A DNA stretch of 64,000 nt from Sandaracinus amylolyticus. GTDB taxonomy: Bacteria > Myxococcota_A > Polyangia > Polyangiales > Sandaracinaceae. The stretch's first letter is position 1; every line of letters starts with the position of its first letter. This document shows, one piece after another, positions 51,537-60,917 of this stretch. The stretch lies in assembly GCF_021631985.1 (NCBI RefSeq), contig NZ_CP070225.1, positions 806,001 through 870,000 of the forward strand, written 5' to 3'. A model generated the notes under the pieces. The model did not search any database. It was not told the origin of the DNA and was given only the letters and a program-made list of their open reading frames with translations. Both the position numbers and the translations under genes were made by a program.

Positions 51537-52052
51537 TCAGGTGGTCGGGGACCGGCGCTCGAAGCGATCGCCGAGGCGCTTCGCGAGCGCGCGAGAGAGG
51601 CGATTGAACGCGCTCTGGGAGTCCTCCGCGCCGCCGAGCGCCGTGGCGTCGATCGTGCGCCCTTCGGGGAGCTGCAGCACCGCGCGGTGATTCCATCCGC
51701 CGCGACTCGCCGGCGTGCGGGTGTGCACCTCGCGCGCTTGGGTGAGCGAGGCCAGCGGGATCTCCCAGTCGAGCTTCTCCGCGAGACGCGCACCGAGCAG
51801 CACGCGCGTGCGACGGAGCCGCATCCCGTGCTCGTCGAGCTCGACGCGCACCTCCTCGCTGAACACGTAGTAGACGAGCGCGAAGAGCACGAGCGCGAGG
51901 GCCACCGGAATCGCGGCGAAGAGCAGGCCGCGCTCCGCGAGCGTGAGCACCGCGCTCAAAGCCGGGAGACCGATGAAGAGCGTCGCGCACCCGATGGCGG
52001 CGCGGCCCTCGGGCGGACGCACGAAGTGCTGCGCGTCGCTCACGTCACTCAC
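51537..52052 (-). CDS. Small membrane protein with two hydrophobic segments
   Basis: The 171-residue product has two adjacent membrane segments at about 20-60, then a soluble beta-rich domain with VRVELDEHGMRLRRTRVLLG, resembling a PH-like domain. No firm family. GTG at 52052 overlaps the upstream gene stop by eight bases; a GTG at 52043 is an alternative just past that stop. It is in the same run as the hydrolase lipoprotein. Confidence 0.65.
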   Translation of the reverse strand: MSDVSDAQHFVRPPEGRAAIGCATLFIGLPALSAVLTLAERGLLFAAIPVALALVLFALVYYVFSEEVRVELDEHGMRLRRTRVLLGARLAEKLDWEIPLASLTQAREVHTRTPASRGGWNHRAVLQLPEGRTIDATALGGAEDSQSAFNRLSRALAKRLGDRFERRSPTT

Positions 52053-54483
52053 CGATCGTCGGCGTCTCGCCCGCGAGCGCCTCGAGCACGAAGCGCGTCG
52101 CGTCGGCGCGACCTTCCTCGCTGCGCGTCGACACGAAGTGCCCGTCCACGCCCTCCGGCGGCGCGTACTGCCGCAGCCCGACGGTGCGCGTCGTGCCGCC
52201 CACGGTGACGTTGCCGCTCAGCGGCGCGGCGATCGTCGGCAGCCCGATCGCGACGCGCTCCGGGAGCACCAGCGGGAGCGCCGCGCTGCGCGCGAACGCG
52301 CTCATCGTGCGCTCCGGCGAGTACGAGTCGCCGAGCCCGTAGGTCATGAAGATCTCGCGCCCGGTGTCGCCCTCGAACGGCTCGCGCCACATGCGGCGAC
52401 CGAGGTTCACGGGATCGACGCGCTCGTAGAACGCCTGCACGAGCGCGAGGGCAGGGTGGTAGTCGCCCACCGCGAGGTTCCCCGCACCGTCGGGATCGAG
52501 CAGCGCGATCGGCACGATGCGCGCGATGTTCACCGGCTCGGTCTTCGTCAGCAGCGACTCGGTGAGATCGCCCCCGAGCCCGCTGAAGAGCACCGCGCGC
52601 ACGCCGGGCTCCCACGGCGTCATCAGCGACGCGTGGGTCGCGCCCTGGCTGTGGCCCCACATCACGATGCGCGACCCGTCGAAGTCGATCGACGCGTCCG
52701 AGTGGCCCTCGGCGAAGCGCACCAGCGCCATGAGATCGGACGCGCCCTGGAACCACACGTCGCGCGCCGCGCGCGGGTTCGTGAAATTGAACACGAGGCT
52801 CTCGGGATCGCGCGTCGATCCACCACGACGCGATCCGTGCTGCGGCATGTCGATCGCGATCATCGCCGCGCCCGCGCTCGCCCACGTCTCGGCGAGCGAG
52901 CCCACCGATCCCGTGAAGCTCCCGCCGGTGCCGTGCGCGGTGATCACGACCGGATATCCGTCCACCGGACGCGCCGCGGTCGGGATCGTCATCACCATGC
53001 AGACCGGCTCTTCGCGCACGACGCTCGCGCTGCCGTCGCTCGTGAGCACGATGCCTCCGCCGTCCTCGGGCGTCTCGTAGGGCGCGGTGCCCGATTGGAA
53101 GATCGGCAGCGTGATGCGCGCGTGGATCTCGGTGAACGCCGGGTTCGGCGCGCCGCATCGACGCTGATCGGTCCCGTCGTCGCACGGCGAGGTCACGCCC
53201 TCGCCGCATGTCGTCACGTCGCTCAGCGCCGGCACGGGACGCGCGCGGATCGTCTCGCGCAGCGCGGGCACGACGTTCTCGACGGTCTGCGTGGTGAACA
53301 CCGCCGCGTTCAGGATCGTGCTCGCGTCGATCGCGCCCGACGCGGCGAACGCGCGCAGCGGCGCATAGGCATCCCACGCGTGCGTCAGCGCGGCATCGCT
53401 CGGCGCGGTGTCGCTCATCACCGCGTCGAAGTCCTCGTCGCGCTCGAACGCGGGCCCGCCCTCCGCGGCGGTGATGCCGCGCGTCAGGATCATCGCGTAG
53501 GTCGTGCCGGGGCGAAGCGGATCGCCGTGGCCCGATCGGAACGCGACCCAGTCGGGGCAGATGTACCGCGTGATCGGCCCGAACGTCGTGATCCACGCGA
53601 GCCCGCGAGCCTGTCCGTAGGTCGGCGAGCCCGGCGTGATGTCGAGCCAGCGCACGTGATCGCCGATCGACGCGCCGTCGTAGCCGCGCGAGAACCGGAA
53701 GTAGATCACCGGGTTCGTCGCGAAGCCGTCGAGGTCCTCCTCGATCGCGTCGATGTGGCGGCCGAGCACGTCGACGGGCAGCGCGGTGCCCGGCGTCGGA
53801 TGCCCGCTCAGATCGATGTGCCCGTCGCGACGACGCACGTCGTTGGGGAAGGGCAGGCGATGGAAGTCGCCGTCGTCCGCGGTGCCGCGCGGCACGCGGA
53901 AGTACGAGGTCGGCGTGCCCTCGTCGGTCTGGCACTGCACGCCGGGCCAATACGGGATGCTCGGGATCTCGCCGCCCACGCCGCCGTCCCCGGTGATCGC
54001 GGGCGGGCTCTGACACGAGCGCGTGCCGGCGAGATCGAGACAGGAGAGGCCCGCGAGGCAGTCGCTCGAGGACCCGCACGTGTCGTTCAGATCGCCCGAG
54101 CCCGAAGGACGACAGCGCCCGCCGAAGCCCTCGATCGTGCACACGAGGCCGTGCGCGCACTCGCTCGTCGACCCGCAGTCCGTGCCGTCTTCGCCGGTGC
54201 CCGCGGGCGCGCAGAGGCGACGTGCATCGCAGTAGAGCGCGGGCCCGCAGTCGCCGGTGAGCGTGCAGACCGCGCCCTCGACGCCGAGCCCGCTCGGCTC
54301 GCAGGTGCTGCCCTCGCCGCAGACCAACCCGGTGCGGCACTCGACGCCGGTGGTGCAGGGATCGCCGACACCGGCATCGCCCGGCCCTGGCCCGCCGTCG
54401 GGTCGATCGCCTTGGTCGAAGAGCTCGCATCCGCTCACCGCGAGCACGACGAGGACAGCGAGCGAAGCGCGCGAGCGGAGCAT
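52045..54483 (-). CDS. Cysteine-rich lipoprotein fused to an alpha/beta hydrolase
   Basis: The 812-residue product has a lipobox ending VSGC and an Asp/Gly/Pro linker. Four Cys-rich repeats follow of the type CTTGVECRTGLVCGEGSTC (about residues 35-160). After a middle region comes an alpha/beta hydrolase with oxyanion region ITAHGTGGS and nucleophile Ser in GHSQGATHA; a late His lies in VDGHFVS. It should be a surface esterase, lipase or peptidase. AAGGAG lies eight bases before the ATG. The frame extends upstream without a ribosome site. Confidence 0.82.
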   Translation of the reverse strand: MLRSRASLAVLVVLAVSGCELFDQGDRPDGGPGPGDAGVGDPCTTGVECRTGLVCGEGSTCEPSGLGVEGAVCTLTGDCGPALYCDARRLCAPAGTGEDGTDCGSTSECAHGLVCTIEGFGGRCRPSGSGDLNDTCGSSSDCLAGLSCLDLAGTRSCQSPPAITGDGGVGGEIPSIPYWPGVQCQTDEGTPTSYFRVPRGTADDGDFHRLPFPNDVRRRDGHIDLSGHPTPGTALPVDVLGRHIDAIEEDLDGFATNPVIYFRFSRGYDGASIGDHVRWLDITPGSPTYGQARGLAWITTFGPITRYICPDWVAFRSGHGDPLRPGTTYAMILTRGITAAEGGPAFERDEDFDAVMSDTAPSDAALTHAWDAYAPLRAFAASGAIDASTILNAAVFTTQTVENVVPALRETIRARPVPALSDVTTCGEGVTSPCDDGTDQRRCGAPNPAFTEIHARITLPIFQSGTAPYETPEDGGGIVLTSDGSASVVREEPVCMVMTIPTAARPVDGYPVVITAHGTGGSFTGSVGSLAETWASAGAAMIAIDMPQHGSRRGGSTRDPESLVFNFTNPRAARDVWFQGASDLMALVRFAEGHSDASIDFDGSRIVMWGHSQGATHASLMTPWEPGVRAVLFSGLGGDLTESLLTKTEPVNIARIVPIALLDPDGAGNLAVGDYHPALALVQAFYERVDPVNLGRRMWREPFEGDTGREIFMTYGLGDSYSPERTMSAFARSAALPLVLPERVAIGLPTIAAPLSGNVTVGGTTRTVGLRQYAPPEGVDGHFVSTRSEEGRADATRFVLEALAGETPTIGE

Positions 54484-54624
54484 GGGCGTTCTCCTTCGAG
54501 AAAGGAAAGATCCGCCCCGAGGATATACGGAACCGCGCGCCGGAAGAACGGCGTGCAGAGGCGGCATCCCATCTCGCGATCGCGACGATCACGGCGGTCG
54601 CGCCGTGATCGTCCTTCCGCGCGA

Positions 54625-55677
54625 TCAGCGCACGCAGATCCCGATGCAGTCCGCGCCGCCGTGCTCGGGGTCGCAGTCGTCGCTCGGGTCGTCGACGCAG
54701 CGCTCGCCCGCGTCGCACTCGAGGCCGGCGAACCCGCCGCACCACCGGCGCGGCGGCGGCTCGCTCGCGCGCTCGCACACGCCGATGCAGTCCGCGCCGC
54801 CGTGCTCGGGGTCGCAGTCGTCGCTGGGATCGTCGACGCACTCGTAGCCCTCGGGGCACGCGAATCCCGCGAAGCCGCCGCACGCCGCGCTCGGCGCGGT
54901 CTCGCAGAGCCCGATGCAGTCCGCGCCGCCGTGCTCGGGATCGCAGTCGTCGCTGGGATCGTCGACGCAGGTCTGACCCTCGGGGCACGCGAGCCCCGCG
55001 AAGCCGCCGCACTGCGCGGGCGACGTGGTCTCGCAGATGCCGATGCAGTCCGCGCCGCCGTGCTCGGGATCGCAGTCGTCGCTGGGATCGTCGAGGCAGA
55101 CGTGGCCCTCGGGGCACGGCAGGCCCGCGAAACCGCCGCACGCCTGAGGCTCGGTCGCGGGATCGGGACTGCAGACGTTCGGGCATTCGCCGAAGTACGT
55201 CGTCGGGTTGCAGATGTCGCGCACGTCGTCGGTGCAGATGAATCCGTCCGGGCACTCGAGACCGGTCGAGCCACCGCACTGCGAGGGGCCCCACGAGATC
55301 GCCCGACAGAAACCGCCGCAGTCCGCGCCGCCGTGCTCGGGGTCGCAGTCGTCGCTGGGATCGTCGACGCACTCCTCACCGGCATCGCACGGTGTGCCCG
55401 CGAGCCCACCGCACCGATCGAGCCCGCAGTCGGAGTCCGGACCCGCGCAGTACGCGTCACACGTACCGTCTCCGTACCACCCGCCGGCGTCGCAGAGATC
55501 GCATGTCGCGCCGAGCCCGAGTCGCGCGCAGAGCACGCGCGTGCGCGCCGGGTCGCCGTGGGCCTGCGCCGCCTCGTCCTTCTGGAGCGACGCATCGCCC
55601 GCCCCGGCGGTGCTGCCGCAACCGATCGCACCGAGCGCTGCGATCGCGAGTCCGAACCGAAGATGCCAAGAGCTCAT
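54625..55677 (-). CDS. Cysteine-rich tandem-repeat lipoprotein
   Basis: The 350-residue product has a lipobox ending AIGC near residue 20. Six repeats of about 43 residues follow a first Cys cluster, each built as CGGFAGL-CP-G-CVDDPSDDCDPEHGGADCIG-C. Five are nearly identical at protein and DNA level; one (about 155-185) is diverged. The Asp-rich core DDPSDDCDPEHGGADC suggests calcium binding. Likely cell-surface adhesion or matrix protein; function unknown. Recent duplication is evident from the DNA. Confidence 0.82.
   Translation of the reverse strand: MSSWHLRFGLAIAALGAIGCGSTAGAGDASLQKDEAAQAHGDPARTRVLCARLGLGATCDLCDAGGWYGDGTCDAYCAGPDSDCGLDRCGGLAGTPCDAGEECVDDPSDDCDPEHGGADCGGFCRAISWGPSQCGGSTGLECPDGFICTDDVRDICNPTTYFGECPNVCSPDPATEPQACGGFAGLPCPEGHVCLDDPSDDCDPEHGGADCIGICETTSPAQCGGFAGLACPEGQTCVDDPSDDCDPEHGGADCIGLCETAPSAACGGFAGFACPEGYECVDDPSDDCDPEHGGADCIGVCERASEPPPRRWCGGFAGLECDAGERCVDDPSDDCDPEHGGADCIGICVR
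54646..55365 (-). repeat. Coding tandem repeats of about 129 bp
   Basis: A conserved block beginning GCAGTCCGCGCCGCCGTGCT occurs at 54646, 54787, 54916, 55045 and 55318. Spacings are 141, 129, 129 and 273 bases; the last spans one diverged unit. Confidence 0.85.
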
Positions 55678-55795
55678 GTATCCCTCTCTGATCCGGTGTC
55701 GCTCGACCCCCGAGCGACACGACGCCCGCTCGCGACGGCCTAGCTCGGCCGCGCGTTCGTCGATCCATCGATCTGGCGCGCGCTCAGCGCGCGCT

Positions 55796-55826
55796 GGAGT
55801 GCTCGGGCGAGCCGATTTTGACTTTC
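55796..55826. repeat. Short relic of the 90-bp array family
   Basis: GGAGTGCTCGGGCGAGCCGA-TTTTGAC matches the two ends of the 2435-2689 unit (GGAGTGCTCG and GGGCGAGCCGAGTTTCGAC) with the middle missing. It ends one base before the stop of the minus-strand lipoprotein gene. A GCGCGC-rich inverted repeat lies beside it. The rest of the gap 55678-55795 shows nothing clear. Confidence 0.6.
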
Positions 55827-55827
55827 T

Positions 55828-56511
55828 TCAGCGCGCGTTCGCGATCAACGTCACTCCGCGCCGGCCCGTGCGCGGCGCGATCATCTCCACGTCGAGCGCA
55901 TCGACCTGCAGTGCGCCATCGCTCGTCCGCAGCGAGAGCTCGATCGTCTCCGACGCGCCCTGGTCGAGCGTGCCGCTCGTATCCGTGATCACTTCGAACG
56001 GGCCCTCGGGATCACGCAGCGCGATCGGCGCGATCCGGATCGCCTCACCGCACGTGTTCTCGATGCGCAGCGAGGCGTGACCACTTGCTGCGAGCTCGAT
56101 CGCGTGCGGCGGCTCGAGACGAACACAGTCGTCCAGCGCGCTGCTCGGCTCGGTCAGGCCTTCCATCGTGACGATGCGATCGAGAGGTGCCGAGCGACCA
56201 GTCGGCGCCTCGATCCAGAACCGGATGCGACCGCCGTCACGCGCCACGAGCCCCGTGCGCGCGAAGCTGCCGTCGGGCTCGACCTGCACCCGCGTGACCG
56301 GGAGGACGTGATCGAGAGGAAGGATCCAGACCTCGCCCTCCGGCGGATCGACCGCGCCCGGTACGCCGGCGATGTCGAACGAGAATTGGACGATTCCGGA
56401 CATCACGTTCGCGGAGAGATCGCCCGGATCGAGCGCCGCCGGTGGATTCCCCGTATCCGTCGGCGCGCACCCGAGCAAGGCCGCGACGATCACGATCCCC
56501 CCGGCTCGCAT
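55828..56511 (-). CDS. Lipoprotein partner of a TIGR02147 protein
   Basis: The 227-residue product has a lipobox ending LLGC near residue 15. The mature part is two beta-rich halves; the first resembles a carboxypeptidase-regulatory or PEGA-like fold (VWILPLDHVLPVTRVQVEPDGSF). One disulfide pair is possible. The ATG overlaps the stop of the TIGR02147 gene by one base. Such lipoprotein/TIGR02147 pairs recur in related genomes as far as I know. Function unknown. Confidence 0.75.
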   Translation of the reverse strand: MRAGGIVIVAALLGCAPTDTGNPPAALDPGDLSANVMSGIVQFSFDIAGVPGAVDPPEGEVWILPLDHVLPVTRVQVEPDGSFARTGLVARDGGRIRFWIEAPTGRSAPLDRIVTMEGLTEPSSALDDCVRLEPPHAIELAASGHASLRIENTCGEAIRIAPIALRDPEGPFEVITDTSGTLDQGASETIELSLRTSDGALQVDALDVEMIAPRTGRRGVTLIANAR

Positions 56512-57362
56512 CACGCGGCCTCCGGCGGTCGGGTCAGCGGGAAGATCTGCACGCCGACGTGCACCACGTGCGTGCCCTCGTCCTCGAGGCTCGCGAGCGT
56601 GATCAGCTCCTGACGGAACCGCTTCACGCGCTCGACGATGCGCTCGTATCCCGCAGCGCTCGTGCACAGCGTGATCGCGGAGAGATTGCGCGTCGTGCCC
56701 GGCAGGTGATCGAGCGCCTCGCGCGCGCGCTCGAGCATCACGCGGTGATACGACGCGAGGTGCACGCCGCGCGTCGCGTCCTCGGTCTTCACGACCCACT
56801 CGGCGGGCGCGAGCGTTCCGTCCTCGTGCCTCGTCAGCAGCGAGAGCGCGACCAGCGTCTCGAGCGCGCTCGCGGCCTGCTCGCGCGTGATCGGCGGCAC
56901 CATGCGTTCCGCGATCCAGCCGGGCTCGCCGCGGAACCCGGGGAGCATCGCCATCTCGCGGATCGCGGGGATGTACCACTGCGAGTAATACGCGGCGTGG
57001 CGCTGATCGAGCGTCTGCGCCTTCCGGTATCCACGGTGCCCGGTAAGCCGCTGGTACGTGTCGGCGCGCTCCGCGGGCGTGCGTGCGTGGTTGAACGCGA
57101 CGAGGTCGAGGAAGTACGCCGACTCGTCCTCGGGGAGCTTCATCGCGGCCGCGTAGCGCACCGCCATCTCCGGCGTGAGCCTGCGCTGCCCCTCGATGAC
57201 GAGCTTCAGGTGGTTCGGCGAGCGCAGCCCGGCGCGACGCGAGAAGAGGCGATACGAGAACCCACGCCCCCGCTCCTTCTGCGCGACGTAGTAGTCGCCG
57301 AGGAACGCGCGATGATCGAGATAGTCGTAGACGCTGATCTCGGCTGCTTTTCGGCGCGCCAC
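56511..57362 (-). CDS. TIGR02147/DUF4423-family protein
   Basis: The 283-residue protein matches the TIGR02147 family, with the opening YDYLDHRAFLGDYYVAQKE, FSYRLFSRRAGLRSPNHLKLVI, and YYSQWYIPAIREM. The N-terminal third looks like a helix-turn-helix, so it may be a regulator. The family is best known from Fibrobacter, Bdellovibrio and Myxococcota, without a defined role. GTG start. It is coupled to the downstream lipoprotein. Confidence 0.85.
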   Translation of the reverse strand: MARRKAAEISVYDYLDHRAFLGDYYVAQKERGRGFSYRLFSRRAGLRSPNHLKLVIEGQRRLTPEMAVRYAAAMKLPEDESAYFLDLVAFNHARTPAERADTYQRLTGHRGYRKAQTLDQRHAAYYSQWYIPAIREMAMLPGFRGEPGWIAERMVPPITREQAASALETLVALSLLTRHEDGTLAPAEWVVKTEDATRGVHLASYHRVMLERAREALDHLPGTTRNLSAITLCTSAAGYERIVERVKRFRQELITLASLEDEGTHVVHVGVQIFPLTRPPEAA

Positions 57363-57470
57363 GGGATCAGCATTGCTCGCCGCGGATCGCAGTTCCAGAT
57401 CGCGCGCTGAAGAAGCGTATGCGGCGCCGGATACACCTCGCGGCGGTGAGTCCGCGAGCCAGCAGGCACC

Positions 57471-58835
57471 TCAGGGGATCGGCGCGGTCGGCGTGAAGAG
57501 CAGCTCGCCGGGATCGCGCGCGATGCCGCCGATGCGCAGCTCGAGCTCGACCGGTGTCGCGCCCATCCGTGCGATCCACGCCCCGCGCTCGACGCGCGTG
57601 CCCACCTCGGCCGCGAGCACGCCGACGCCGACGTACGCAGTGACCCATCCGTTGCGATGCAGGAGCACGATCGACGGACCGCGGCCCGGCAGCTCACCCG
57701 CGAACACGACGAGCCCGTCGGCGGCCGCACGCACCGCAGCATCGGGCGCACCTGCGAGCTGCATCGGCGCGCGCGACGAGCGGAACGGGCGCGCGGTCGT
57801 TCCGTCGCGCACCGGGAAGAGCAGCGTCGAGAACACGCGCCCCTCGACGTGCGAGAGCATCGTGTCGCTCGCCGCGCGCGAGAGCAGGCGACGCGCGAGG
57901 GCGAGCGATCCGAGCTCGAGCCCGTCGAGCTCGCGCAGCGGGGCCTCGCTCGGCGCGCTCGGTGCGACGGGCGGCGCGCTCGCGACGGCGACCACGACGT
58001 CGTCGGGATGCGGCGGCAGCGGCGCCTCGATCGGGCGATCCTCGGCGGTCACTTCCTCCGGCGGCGCGACGCGCCCGCTCGCCGCCGCACGTGACGCGAG
58101 GCGCTGCACGAACGTCGGCCCACCATCGAAGAGCGCGGCGGGGTTCACCGCGTGCCCGTCGTGCCAGAGCTCGAAGTGCAGGTGCGGCCCGCGCGCGATC
58201 CCGGTGCGCCCCACGAGCGCGATGCGCTCGCCGCGCCGCACGCGATAGCCCGGCTGCACCGTGGTCCGCGCGTTGTGCGCGTACAGCGAGACCCACCCGT
58301 TCGCGTGCACGATCAGCACGAGGTTCCCGTATCCGCGCACCTCGTTGTCGCTGTACGCGACGATGCCGTCCGCCGCCGCGCGCACCACCGTGCCCGGCTC
58401 CGCCGCGATGTCGATCCCGCGATGGATCAGATCGGGACGCGTGGTGCGCACGTAGCCGTAGCCGCGCACCCAACGACCCTCGTCGACGGGCCAGAGCAGA
58501 CGTGAAGGCTCGCGCCCGTTCGATGCAGCGACCCACGCATCGAGCGGGCGACCGTGCAGCAGCTGGTGCGCGCACTCGCGCGTGCCGAGCCCGAGCTGCT
58601 CGGCGCGCACCTTCGACGCCCCGCGCGGCGTGGGCACACGACGCGGGCCATCACTGAAGCGCGAGTAGTCGAAGCGCCGCGGCGCGTGATCGTGCTCGTC
58701 CTCGAGGTCGGCATCCCCGGTCGCGCTCTCGACGAGCTCGCGCGCTTGATCCGCGGGATCGGGATCGGCACGCACGAGCATCGAGACGCTCACGATCCCC
58801 GCGACGATCACCAAGCACGACAGCCGCACCCACAT
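57471..58835 (-). CDS. M23 peptidase-like protein with an active and a degenerate LytM domain
   Basis: The 454-residue product has a signal/anchor segment at about residues 5-25. The first LytM domain (about 120-255) has HRGIDIA with the metal His and Asp, and PHLHFELW. A Pro/Ala linker follows. A second domain (about 345-450) keeps the fold (AAADGLVVFAGELPGRG, LHRNGWVTAYVGVG) but lacks the first His and reads VELEL where HLHFE should be. So one half can cut peptidoglycan and the other may regulate or bind, as in EnvC/NlpD-type activators. An in-frame TTG at 58871 is a weaker start. Confidence 0.85.
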   Translation of the reverse strand: MWVRLSCLVIVAGIVSVSMLVRADPDPADQARELVESATGDADLEDEHDHAPRRFDYSRFSDGPRRVPTPRGASKVRAEQLGLGTRECAHQLLHGRPLDAWVAASNGREPSRLLWPVDEGRWVRGYGYVRTTRPDLIHRGIDIAAEPGTVVRAAADGIVAYSDNEVRGYGNLVLIVHANGWVSLYAHNARTTVQPGYRVRRGERIALVGRTGIARGPHLHFELWHDGHAVNPAALFDGGPTFVQRLASRAAASGRVAPPEEVTAEDRPIEAPLPPHPDDVVVAVASAPPVAPSAPSEAPLRELDGLELGSLALARRLLSRAASDTMLSHVEGRVFSTLLFPVRDGTTARPFRSSRAPMQLAGAPDAAVRAAADGLVVFAGELPGRGPSIVLLHRNGWVTAYVGVGVLAAEVGTRVERGAWIARMGATPVELELRIGGIARDPGELLFTPTAPIP

Positions 58836-58943
58836 GCCCCGATACCGACCAGACCCGGATCGATCGGTCAAAGAATCGGCGCGCGGTGGCCCCAGACCGC
58901 GTCATTGACGCCGCCTCGCGCGCATGACCACGATGGCCTCCCC

Positions 58944-59867
58944 ATGTCGGCCACCGAGTCGATCATCCCGTTCTCGCAGTCACCTCGCGGCGTCGCGCAG
59001 GCCCGCCTCGAAGCGCTCATCTCGCGCTTCGGCGATCGCATGGTGCGCATCGCGGAGGACCTGCTCGGCGAAGAGCTCGACGCGCGCCTCGCGCGCATCC
59101 GCACGAGCTCCAACGAGGCCGGCGTCGATCCCTTCGGCTTCGATCCCGGCACCGCGCGCTACGTGCTCGCGCTCTCCGCGTTCCTGCATCGCTACTACTT
59201 CCGCACCGAGGTCCACGGGATCGATCGCATCCCCGAGGGTCGCGTCCTCGTGATCGCGAACCACTCGGGCCAGATCCCGATGGACGGCGTGATGATCGGC
59301 ACCTCGCTGATGCTCGACGCCGAGCCGCCGCGCTTCCCGCGCTCGATGGTCGAGCGCTGGAGCGCCGAGCTCCCGTTCGTGTCGGTGCTCTTCCCGCGTT
59401 GCGGTCAGGTCGTCGGATCGCCCGACAACGCGCGTCGCCTGCTCGATCAGGAAGAGGCGCTCATCGTCTTTCCCGAGGGCTCGCGCGGCATCTCGAAGAC
59501 GTGGGATCAGCGCTACCAGCTCGTGGACTTCGGGCTCGGATTCATGCGCCTCGCGCTCGAGACGAACACCCCGATCGTGCCGGTCGCGGTGATCGGCGGC
59601 GAGGAGCAGCTCCCCTCGGTCGCGAACATCCGCCCGCTCGCGCGCCTGCTCGGCATGCCCGCGTTCCCGGTGATCCCGCACGTGATGCTCGGCCTGCCGG
59701 TGCCGCTGCCCACGCGTTATCGCCTCTGGTTCGGCGAGCCCCTGCGTTTCGAGGGCGATCCCGACGACGACGACGCGGTGATCGAGCAGAAGGTCGCGGT
59801 GGTGAAGCAGTCGATCCAGTCGGCGCTGCACCACGGGCTCAAGGAGCGCAAAAGCATCTTCTGGTGA
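58944..59867 (+). CDS. PlsC-like lysophospholipid acyltransferase
   Basis: The 307-residue protein has an N-terminal helical extension (about 80 residues). The acyltransferase block NHSGQIPMDG near residue 105, FPRCGQVVGS and FPEGSRGIS follow. The HSGxxPxDG spacing differs from the usual HX4D but is found in a known subgroup. It should acylate a lysophospholipid or related alcohol at the inner membrane. TTGACG (58905-58910) and CACGAT (58929-58934) upstream may be its promoter. Confidence 0.83.
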   Translation: MSATESIIPFSQSPRGVAQARLEALISRFGDRMVRIAEDLLGEELDARLARIRTSSNEAGVDPFGFDPGTARYVLALSAFLHRYYFRTEVHGIDRIPEGRVLVIANHSGQIPMDGVMIGTSLMLDAEPPRFPRSMVERWSAELPFVSVLFPRCGQVVGSPDNARRLLDQEEALIVFPEGSRGISKTWDQRYQLVDFGLGFMRLALETNTPIVPVAVIGGEEQLPSVANIRPLARLLGMPAFPVIPHVMLGLPVPLPTRYRLWFGEPLRFEGDPDDDDAVIEQKVAVVKQSIQSALHHGLKERKSIFW

Positions 59868-59941
59868 GGATCCGAGCGGTTGCGCTCGCTCTCTCCCACA
59901 CCTTGACGAAGCCGCGCGCGCGTACTCTTCTTCGCCCCGTG

Positions 59942-60883
59942 ATGACGCGCGCCTCGCTTCGGATCCTGGCTGTTCTCCTTCTCGCGGGCTGTGGGGGCGG
60001 CACGCAATCCACGCTGCCCGACGAGTCGGGCGACGACACGACGGGCGGCATGTCCCATCGCATCGTCGACATGCCGACGGGCCTGGGCGGCACCCAGTGG
60101 CGCTGGATCGAAGCGCACTGCACCGAGGGCCCGCTCGATCTCGCGTCGCGCGGCTTCGCGCAGGAGCTCCGGGTCGAGCAGGACGGCGAGTCGCTGCTGC
60201 TCACCTACGACCAGACCTTCGCGAACGAAGAGTGCTCGCAGACCGTCGTGCAGCGCGTCTCGCCGCCCGAGCAGCCGGGCGAGCTCCGCATGGAAGAGAT
60301 CGCGCGCGTCACGGTGCCCTCGACCGAGGCGTGCTTCGGTCGGCCCGAGCAGCCGCGCCCCGGCGAGGTCCGCCGCAGCGGCCAGCTCCTCGAGGTGCTC
60401 GTGCAGCGCTCGAACTGGTGCAACGGCTTCGAGGTGCGGATGGTCTACGCGCCCGCGTCGCCCGACGAGCTCGACGACGCGGAGATCGTGCGTCGCTGGG
60501 TCGCGCACTACGGCCGCGGCGATGCCGATCGCATCGCGCAGCTCTTCGCCGAGACCGGCTCGCTGCTCGAGCCGTTCACCGAGACGCAGACCGGTGACCC
60601 CTATCGCCACGACGGCCGCGCAGCGGTGCGCACGTGGTTCGCCGAGACCTTCGCGACGGCCCCCTGGCGAGCGATGCGCATCGTGTCGATGCAGCCGGGC
60701 GAACAGCCGCACACGATGGTGGTCGAGTGGGAGTACATGGATCCGCGGCTCGCCGAGCCGCTGCGGGGGCGGAGCCGCTTCACGCTCGCGGCGGGCGAGA
60801 TCTTCGAGGCGCAGCTCGAGCTGCTCGGCGCGCCCGTGCTCGCGCCCGAGGGCGGCGCGGCTGCGCCTGCGACGAGTGGATGA
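59942..60883 (+). CDS. Lipoprotein with NTF2/SnoaL-like domain
   Basis: The 313-residue product has a lipobox ending LLAGC. A first beta-rich domain (about 40-170) with four Cys is unassigned. A C-terminal NTF2/SnoaL-like domain (about 180-295) has EIVRRWVAHYGRGDADRIAQLFAE and a YRHDGRAAVRTWFAETF turn. Such domains bind small molecules or act as isomerases. TACTCT lies 13 bases before the ATG. Function unknown. Confidence 0.72.
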   Translation: MTRASLRILAVLLLAGCGGGTQSTLPDESGDDTTGGMSHRIVDMPTGLGGTQWRWIEAHCTEGPLDLASRGFAQELRVEQDGESLLLTYDQTFANEECSQTVVQRVSPPEQPGELRMEEIARVTVPSTEACFGRPEQPRPGEVRRSGQLLEVLVQRSNWCNGFEVRMVYAPASPDELDDAEIVRRWVAHYGRGDADRIAQLFAETGSLLEPFTETQTGDPYRHDGRAAVRTWFAETFATAPWRAMRIVSMQPGEQPHTMVVEWEYMDPRLAEPLRGRSRFTLAAGEIFEAQLELLGAPVLAPEGGAAAPATSG

Positions 60884-60917
60884 GCACCAGACGATCTCGT
60901 GACCCGGGGGGGTTCGC

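Noticed and set aside
52049-55372. A 1107-residue minus-strand frame across the lipoprotein genes
   Set aside because: Extremely Arg/His-rich, crosses two well-supported genes in another frame, and has no motif. It is a GC-skew artefact of repetitive coding DNA.
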